The notes under the pieces: model-generated | Databases searched by the model: none | What the model was told of the DNA's origin: nothing | What the model saw: only the letters and a program-made list of their open reading frames with translations | Translations under genes and position numbers: made by a program | In this document: one piece after another, positions 14,981-18,974 of the stretch | Layout of the letters: each line of letters starts with the position of its first letter | Numbering within the stretch: position 1 is the first letter of the stretch | Source: CAVLCC01 sp963624975 | GTDB lineage: Bacteria; Actinomycetota; Coriobacteriia; Coriobacteriales; CADBOM01 | Assembly: GCA_963624975.1 (NCBI GenBank) | Contig: CAVFRF010000091.1 | Coordinates: 1 to 18,974, forward strand | Length of the DNA stretch: 18,974 bases | Direction of reading: 5' to 3'

Positions 14981-16015
14981 ATGAGCGACAAGACTGCATT
15001 CGACTTCAAGTCCAACTACTTCAAGTTCCTCAACCACGAAGAGACGCCTCTCGTGCCCAACAGCTTCGTTGGCAACAAGGTCATGGGATTCGGTGCCTTG
15101 AACGGCCCCGCCATCGAGAAGGGCGACCAGTTCGGCGACTGCATGGACGGCTTTGGCAACAAGTGGGAGTATCCCGCTTCCGGCGGCGGTGCCGGCGTGC
15201 CCGACGTGCTGGTCACGCCCCTCACCGACATCGAGGAGTGGAAGGAGCAGATCACCATTCCCGATCCGGCCAAGTTCGACTGGAAAGCAGCCTATGCCAT
15301 GGAGTGCAAGATGATCGGCGAGCCCGATCGCGAGCACGAATGCGTGGACTTCGGCTTTGGCAACGGCGTGTTCGAGAGGCTCGCGGCTCTCATGGGATTT
15401 GCCGAGGCGCTGATGGCCCTCGTCGCCAATCCCGACGAGGTAACCGAGCTGCTCACGGCCATCACCGACTACAAGGTGGCCTCGCTCGACTACATCATCG
15501 ACGCGTACCATCCCGACACCATCACCTACTTCGACGACATCGCGACCGAGAAGAGCCCGTTCATGTCGCCCGAGACCTACCGCGAGCTGATCAAGCCCCA
15601 TCACAAGAGGTTCGCGCAGGAGTGCATCAAGCGCGGGATCATCCCCATATACCACTGCTGCGGACATGCCGAAGAGCTGGTGGAAGAGTTCATCGACTGC
15701 GGCTGGGTGGCATGGTCGTCGGTGCAGGTGAGCAACGACGTCGAGAAGCTCGTCGCCACCTATGGCGACCACTTCGGATTTGTTGGCGGCTTCGACAGCA
15801 ACGGCCCCGTCGCGCGTGAAGGCGCTACGCCGGAGGCGGTGGATGCCGAGGTCGAGCGCTGCCTCGACACCTATGGCAAGTACCACAGGGGCTACTGCTT
15901 CTTTGGATTCCGCTACCCCAACTCTGCAGATCCGCAGGTCGTGGGGGCATACATGGCGCCCATCGTTCAGAAGGCCACAGAGTACGCGGTGCAGCTAATG
16001 ATGAGCGGAAAGTAG
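14981..16015 (+). CDS. Uroporphyrinogen decarboxylase (URO-D)/MtaA-family protein
   Basis: 344 residues with a URO-D-type TIM barrel. It shows IPIYHCCGHAEELVEEFIDCG (His225, Cys227) and, near the end, GYCFFGFRYP (Cys306). A His-x-Cys...Cys set at these places is the zinc site of methylcobamide:thiol methyltransferases such as MtaA, so a methyltransferase role in anaerobic one-carbon or O-demethylation metabolism is more likely than haem synthesis. The N-terminus lacks the arginine-rich porphyrinogen-binding segment expected of HemE. The substrate cannot be named. No corrinoid protein or activator gene is nearby. Start: AAGGAG 8 nt before the ATG. Divergent from the PucR-type gene and followed directly by palindromic repeat E; it stands as a single-gene unit. 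Confidence 0.82.
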   Translation: MSDKTAFDFKSNYFKFLNHEETPLVPNSFVGNKVMGFGALNGPAIEKGDQFGDCMDGFGNKWEYPASGGGAGVPDVLVTPLTDIEEWKEQITIPDPAKFDWKAAYAMECKMIGEPDREHECVDFGFGNGVFERLAALMGFAEALMALVANPDEVTELLTAITDYKVASLDYIIDAYHPDTITYFDDIATEKSPFMSPETYRELIKPHHKRFAQECIKRGIIPIYHCCGHAEELVEEFIDCGWVAWSSVQVSNDVEKLVATYGDHFGFVGGFDSNGPVAREGATPEAVDAEVERCLDTYGKYHRGYCFFGFRYPNSADPQVVGAYMAPIVQKATEYAVQLMMSGK

Positions 16016-16036
16016 CAGATCGCTGCTGAAGGCTGT

Positions 16037-16070
16037 GCACCCCGGGGGAGCTGGGACTCTTCCGGGGTGC
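16037..16070. repeat. Perfect 9-bp stem-loop after the URO-D family gene
   Basis: GCACCCCGG (16037-16045) and CCGGGGTGC (16062-16070) pair, with GAG/CTC continuing inside. It has no T-run, so is at best a weak terminator. Its right arm overlaps the first bases of palindromic repeat E, so the two structures are mutually exclusive in RNA. Confidence 0.6.
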
Positions 16071-16146
16071 CCGCGCGGGGTATATCTGAACGGCCCAGGT
16101 TGGTCTTCGACCAAAAAGTCGCCGTTCAGGCACACCCCGCGCGGGC
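16069..16146 (+). repeat. Palindromic intergenic repeat, copy E
   Basis: Outer arms GCCCGCGCGGGG/CCCCGCGCGGGC and inner arms TGAACGGC/GCCGTTCA as in copy D. The apical hairpin TTGGTC-TTC-GACCAA is perfect here, whereas copy D has one mismatch. About 75 of 78 positions agree with copy D by eye. Confidence 0.88.
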
Positions 16147-16318
16147 GGCGCCCGACGACCCCACAGCAACAGCCATCTTGTGCGATATGTTGCAAATTTG
16201 CGGATGGCGCAGATTTAAAAGTGGATTATCTCGATTTTGCGTTGCAGATTGTCGGTTGTCGCAAATTTCCACGTTTTGGTACGTGAGCAACTTGCCCTAG
16301 ATCACGTTCGAGGGTCAA

Positions 16319-16353
16319 GATAATGGACAAAAAGGCCACTTTTGTTCATTATC
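16319..16353. repeat. Hairpin, 14-15-bp arms
   Basis: GATAATGGACAAAA pairs with TTTTGTTCATTATC with a single mismatch around a short GC-rich loop. TTTTCG follows on the plus strand, which gives it the look of a terminator, although no plus-strand gene ends just before it. Confidence 0.7.
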
Positions 16354-16406
16354 TTTTCGAAAATGATGTGCTGCGCATGTTTGAGGGCGTTCAAAATCAG
16401 CAAACA

Positions 16407-16461
16407 GTTGCGACAAACGCAAAAATGCAACGTGATTCTGCAAATTTGCGGTTGTCGCAAC
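16407..16461. repeat. Hairpin, 23-nt arms
   Basis: GTTGCGACAA.CGCAAA..TGCA (16407-16429) is complementary to TGCA..TTTGCG.TTGTCGCAAC (16439-16461) with three mismatches and a 9-nt loop. It is the longest stem in the window outside the palindromic repeats. Confidence 0.75.
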
Positions 16462-16555
16462 CTCTGCATTTCCCCGACCCGGTAGTGGAGTGCTTCTGCT
16501 TGGTCCGTGCGGATGCACGACGGCTCAAGATTTGCTTGCAGCCCTTCGCGCAACG

Positions 16556-16861
16556 CCCTGCATGCAGTCCTTCTCGGTGCTGCGTTCAGCTTTTTGAGAT
16601 TGCTGCAGTCCGCGCATGGAAATACGCTCTTTTGTGGCAACTATTTTCGATACCTGCAGCCCTTGCGCCGGGTATGATTCAGAAGATGTTCACGTAAGAA
16701 AGTTTACTCGCCAAAAGTTAAACATGAAGAAGCAGACAGCGCGTTTGACTTGCCTGCCAAGCATCATGCGGCTCGCATAGCCGCAGCAATCGAAAATACT
16801 TGCCCAAAACCCCGCCGTTCTGATGCACGACCGCAGCTAACGCAAATTATTGGCAGACGGC
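16556..16861 (+). repeat. 305-bp intergenic repeat, copy 2
   Basis: Second copy of 12932-13236, same orientation. Best conserved blocks: TAAGAAAGTTT with CAAAAGTTAAACAT (near 16694-16726), GCATAGCCGCAGCAATCG (near 16775-16792) and CTGATGCACGACCGCAGC (near 16820-16837). Here the middle motif copy (16640-16660) is the good match to the 21-bp core and the left one is degenerate, the reverse of copy 1. The right end runs directly into a half palindromic repeat. Confidence 0.8.
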
Positions 16862-16864
16862 ATG

Positions 16865-16880
16865 ACCCCGCACGGGCACC
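16865..16880 (+). repeat. Half copy of the palindromic intergenic repeat (right arm only)
   Basis: ACCCCGCACGGGCACC matches the right outer arm of copies D and E (ACCCCGCGCGGGCACC) with one change. No matching left arm lies upstream, so this looks like a remnant. Confidence 0.5.
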
Positions 16881-16992
16881 CAGCATCTTCTCCAAATCTC
16901 TTTGCCGCTCTCTCGCGTAGGGTTCCGGCGTCTCTCACAAAGTGTTGTCGTAAAATCCTTTGGGACGCTACAAGTCGACGGTAGGAGAGACG

Positions 16993-17601
16993 ATGGACAT
17001 CAAGCTCTTGAGGGTGGGACCGCTGCAAACCAACTGCTACGTGGTGTACGACGACAAAGCCTGCGTGGTCTTCGACCCGGGCTATTCTGGAAAGGCGATT
17101 GCAGAGCAGCTCGACGGGCGCAAGCTCGACATGATCGTGCTTACTCATGGGCACATGGACCACATCGGCGGACTGCCCGACCTCATCGCCGAGACGGGCG
17201 CGCCCGTAACCTGCCTTGCGCGCGAGGTCGAGCGCGTGAAGAACCCCGAGCGCGGCATCATGGACAGCGCCTACGAGGGCTACCAGCCGGTGAGCGCAGT
17301 GGACAACCCGGCGCTCGACGGCGACAAGCTCGAGGCGGGCAACTTCTGCTTCGAAATCATCCACACGCCCGGGCACACCGAGGGCTCGATGTGCATCTAC
17401 GAGGAGAACGCTGGCGTGCTGTTCTCGGGCGACACCCTCTTCTGCGGCACGTGCGGCCGCACCGACTTCAAGGGCGGCAGCCTTGCCGACATGAAGGCGT
17501 CTCTCAAGAAGCTGATGCGCCTGCCCGACGACGTGAACGTGCTGCCCGGCCACAACAACCCCACCACGATAGGATCCGAGCGAGGCTGGATCGAGGGGTA
17601 G
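16993..17601 (+). CDS. Metallo-beta-lactamase-fold hydrolase (glyoxalase II-like)
   Basis: 202 residues, a compact single-domain form. The di-metal ligands are all present: HGHMDH (His52, His54, Asp56, His57), His128 in HTPGHTEGS, Asp147 in FSGDTLF, and His187 in LPGHNNPT. This set is typical of the YcbL/glyoxalase II branch, cytoplasmic hydrolases of thioesters or related esters; the short length lacks the C-terminal substrate domain of true glyoxalase II, so the substrate is open. The frame extends upstream to 16960, but MDIKLLRVGPLQTNCYVV is the usual N-terminus and AGGAG sits 5 nt before this ATG. A TAAAAT at 16951-16956 may be its -10 box. The next gene, on the same strand, has its own promoter. 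Confidence 0.9.
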   Translation: MDIKLLRVGPLQTNCYVVYDDKACVVFDPGYSGKAIAEQLDGRKLDMIVLTHGHMDHIGGLPDLIAETGAPVTCLAREVERVKNPERGIMDSAYEGYQPVSAVDNPALDGDKLEAGNFCFEIIHTPGHTEGSMCIYEENAGVLFSGDTLFCGTCGRTDFKGGSLADMKASLKKLMRLPDDVNVLPGHNNPTTIGSERGWIEG

Positions 17602-17859
17602 CGCGCTGCATGCGAACGCGTCCGCGCTCGGAGCCTCTATATCGGGCGGCGGAAACGTCTCTCGCGTTGTGGCGGCTTAACGCTATAATTTGCAGTCGTG
17701 TGCGAGTTTGCGCTTGCATGCGCGCGCACGACTGCCGGGCTTCTCGCCCGGTGCACGAAGCAAAAACGGAAACACAAACGACGCACTCGAGAACGCAGGC
17801 CGCGCACTTCCAACAGCGGCGTTGCACAAATGGCAGACCTAGACCAACAGGAGGATCAG
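17602..17859. other. Intergenic region and long leader before the aldolase gene
   Basis: 258 bp. It contains the TATAAT box of the aldolase gene and about 165 nt of presumed 5' untranslated leader. The aldolase frame is open through the leader from 17698, but with no family match. I see no clear riboswitch fold or terminator. Confidence 0.5.
17684..17689 (+). promoter_or_regulatory. Aldolase gene -10 box
   Basis: Perfect TATAAT in a high-GC context. No good -35 box is found at 16-19 bp (TTGTGG is only 11 bp away), so the promoter may depend on an activator. Transcription would begin near 17696. Confidence 0.5.
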
Positions 17860-18801
17860 ATGCCAACCATCACCCGCGAAGACGTTCGGATTCCCGTAGA
17901 CGTGATGCCCGAGTTCAAGGACACCTACGTCGACAACTACATGGCCGCCACCCGTGGAACCGGCCGTCTCATGCTGTTCGCCTGCGACCAGAAGGTCGAG
18001 CACCTCAACAAGGACTTCTTCGGCGAGGGCATCGACATCGCCGATGCCGACCCCGAGCACCTGTTCCGCATCGGCAGCCAGGGCACCATCGGCGTGCTGG
18101 CCGGCCAGAGGGGCCTGATCGCGCAGTATGCCGAGGATTACCCCAACATCAACTACCTTGTGAAGATGAACTCCAAGACCAACCTGGTGAAGACCGACCA
18201 GGACGATCCCTACTCGCCGCAGCTCACCTCGCTCGACGCGGTGCTGGCAATGCGCGACGCGGGCATCAACATCGTGGGCCTGGGCTACACCATCTACCTG
18301 GGCAGCGAGTACGAGTCGACCATGCTGTCGGAGGCCGGCGAGCTTATCGCCGAGGCCCACGCGAACGGCCTGCTGGTCGTGCTGTGGATCTATCCGCGCG
18401 GCAAGGCCGTCAAGGCCGAGAAGGATGCTGACCTCATCGCGGGCGCCGCTGGCGTGGCGCTTTGCCTGGGCGCCGACTTCGTGAAGGTCAACCCGCCGGC
18501 GGCCACCGAGGATGCCACCAGCGCCGAGCTGCTCAAGCGTGCTTCCACCGCTGCCGGCCGCACCGGCTTGGTGTGCGCGGGAGGCTCGACCGTGGATGCC
18601 GAGAAGTTCCTCACCCAGCTCTACGACCAGATCCACACCGGCGGAGCCTGCGGTAACGCCACCGGACGCAACATCCACCAGCGCTCGCTGGACGAGGCCG
18701 TGCGCCTCACCAAGGCCATCAGCGCCATCACGCTTGCCGACTACGATGCGCAGGAGGCGCTGGACGTGTTCAACGGCAAGGACGACTTCACGCTGGACTA
18801 G
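17860..18801 (+). CDS. Class I fructose-bisphosphate aldolase (DhnA/FbaB type)
   Basis: 313 residues. It belongs to the archaeal-type class I aldolase family, which cleaves fructose 1,6-bisphosphate through a Schiff base and needs no metal. GADFVKVNPP places the likely Schiff-base lysine at Lys209. WIYPRGKAV (~176-184) and CAGGST (239-244), followed by GNATGRNIHQR (~265-275), correspond to the phosphate-binding strands. The N-terminal FACDQKVEHLN is typical of the family. The frame is open from 17698 and another ATG lies at 17830, but a full AGGAGG (17849-17854) lies 5 nt before the ATG at 17860. Single gene with its own promoter and terminator. A related 2-amino-3,7-dideoxyheptulosonate synthase role is possible but the length and context favour glycolysis/gluconeogenesis. 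Confidence 0.87.
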   Translation: MPTITREDVRIPVDVMPEFKDTYVDNYMAATRGTGRLMLFACDQKVEHLNKDFFGEGIDIADADPEHLFRIGSQGTIGVLAGQRGLIAQYAEDYPNINYLVKMNSKTNLVKTDQDDPYSPQLTSLDAVLAMRDAGINIVGLGYTIYLGSEYESTMLSEAGELIAEAHANGLLVVLWIYPRGKAVKAEKDADLIAGAAGVALCLGADFVKVNPPAATEDATSAELLKRASTAAGRTGLVCAGGSTVDAEKFLTQLYDQIHTGGACGNATGRNIHQRSLDEAVRLTKAISAITLADYDAQEALDVFNGKDDFTLD

Positions 18802-18843
18802 CCGCTTTCGAGTGCAGTCGAGCAAGCTTCAAACGAAAGGCTA
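18799..18843 (+). repeat. Stem-loop covering the aldolase stop codon
   Basis: TAGCC.TTTCG (18799-18810, includes the stop) pairs with CGAAAGGCTA (18834-18843), ten base pairs with a 2-nt bulge. It precedes the main terminator and may protect the mRNA 3' end. Confidence 0.4.
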
Positions 18844-18889
18844 ACGCACCAAATTGACGCGAGACCGCAGTCAAAGATCGACCAATAGG

Positions 18890-18946
18890 AGAGCCGGCCA
18901 GACGCGCAGGCGGCAAGACGTGCCGTCCGCGTGGTCTGCCGGCTCT
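18890..18946 (+). terminator. Intrinsic terminator of the aldolase gene
   Basis: AGAGCCGGC.AGAC pairs with GTCTGCCGGCTCT (one bulge), and the enclosed stretch folds further (ACGCG with CGCGT, GGCA with TGCC). TCTTCTTCTG runs from the end of the stem. A strong, long terminator. Confidence 0.8.
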
Positions 18947-18974
18947 TCTTCTGCACAGGGCGAGGGTTCGAGCG

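Larger units (their letters stand above)
16147..16555. other. Structured, AT-rich intergenic stretch with hairpins and a repeated 13-mer
   Basis: Lies between palindromic repeat E and the second 305-bp repeat. TGCAAATTTGCGG occurs at 16191-16203 and 16439-16451, and a related GGTTGTCGCAAATTT at about 16253-16267. Two large hairpins lie at 16319-16353 and 16407-16461. Both strands carry short open frames starting in the first hairpin, but neither has a good ribosome-binding site or recognisable product. This may be a further, differently organised element of the same intergenic family. Confidence 0.55.

Noticed and set aside
16323..16697. 124-codon frame beginning MDKKATFVHYLFEND
   Set aside because: Starts inside a hairpin, has no ribosome-binding site, runs through the second hairpin and the 305-bp repeat, and the equivalent frame is not kept in copy 1.

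Overview
The window comes from a high-GC bacterial chromosome. Protein style, codon use and gene content (a RecJ-helicase fusion, an archaeal-type class I aldolase, a PucR-type regulator beside a URO-D family protein, an [FeFe]-hydrogenase with a GltD-type partner) suggest an anaerobic actinobacterium of the class Coriobacteriia, probably Eggerthellaceae. This placement is inferred from family resemblance; no database was searched.

Layout from left to right. (1) 1-2491, minus strand: a two-gene redox operon, with a NuoF-4Fe4S/GltD-like flavoprotein first and an [FeFe]-hydrogenase-like iron-sulfur protein second, cut by the left edge. (2) 2858-4135, plus: purA, with a TATAAT box upstream. It converges on the next operon across a shared bidirectional terminator at 4241-4275. 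(3) 4337-5696, minus: the translation operon infC-rpmI-rplT. infC has no ATG, GTG or TTG start near its N-terminus and must begin at ATT. A roughly 230-nt leader precedes it and ends in a strong intrinsic terminator, so attenuation is likely. (4) 5940-6789: a gene-free divergent region holding three copies of a palindromic repeat. (5) 6790-12725, plus: a 1168-residue RecJ nuclease fused to a RecQ/DEAH-type helicase, then a bifunctional (p)ppGpp synthetase/hydrolase. (6) 12726-16992: a PucR-type regulator (minus) divergent from a URO-D/MtaA-like protein (plus), sharing a promoter region with a perfect palindrome. The pair is flanked by large gene-free stretches full of repeats. (7) 16993-18801, plus: a metallo-beta-lactamase-fold hydrolase and a class I fructose-bisphosphate aldolase, closed by a strong terminator.

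The genes are mostly housekeeping: purine synthesis, translation, DNA repair, stringent response and glycolysis, with an anaerobic redox operon. The least explained part is the intergenic DNA. One family of about 80-bp hairpin elements has five full copies whose arms differ between copies but stay complementary within each copy. A second, unrelated element of about 305 bp occurs twice and carries internal inverted copies of a 21-bp motif. A third stretch (16191-16461) holds two large hairpins and a repeated 13-mer. I see no CRISPR array, phage, transposase or confirmed tRNA/rRNA gene.
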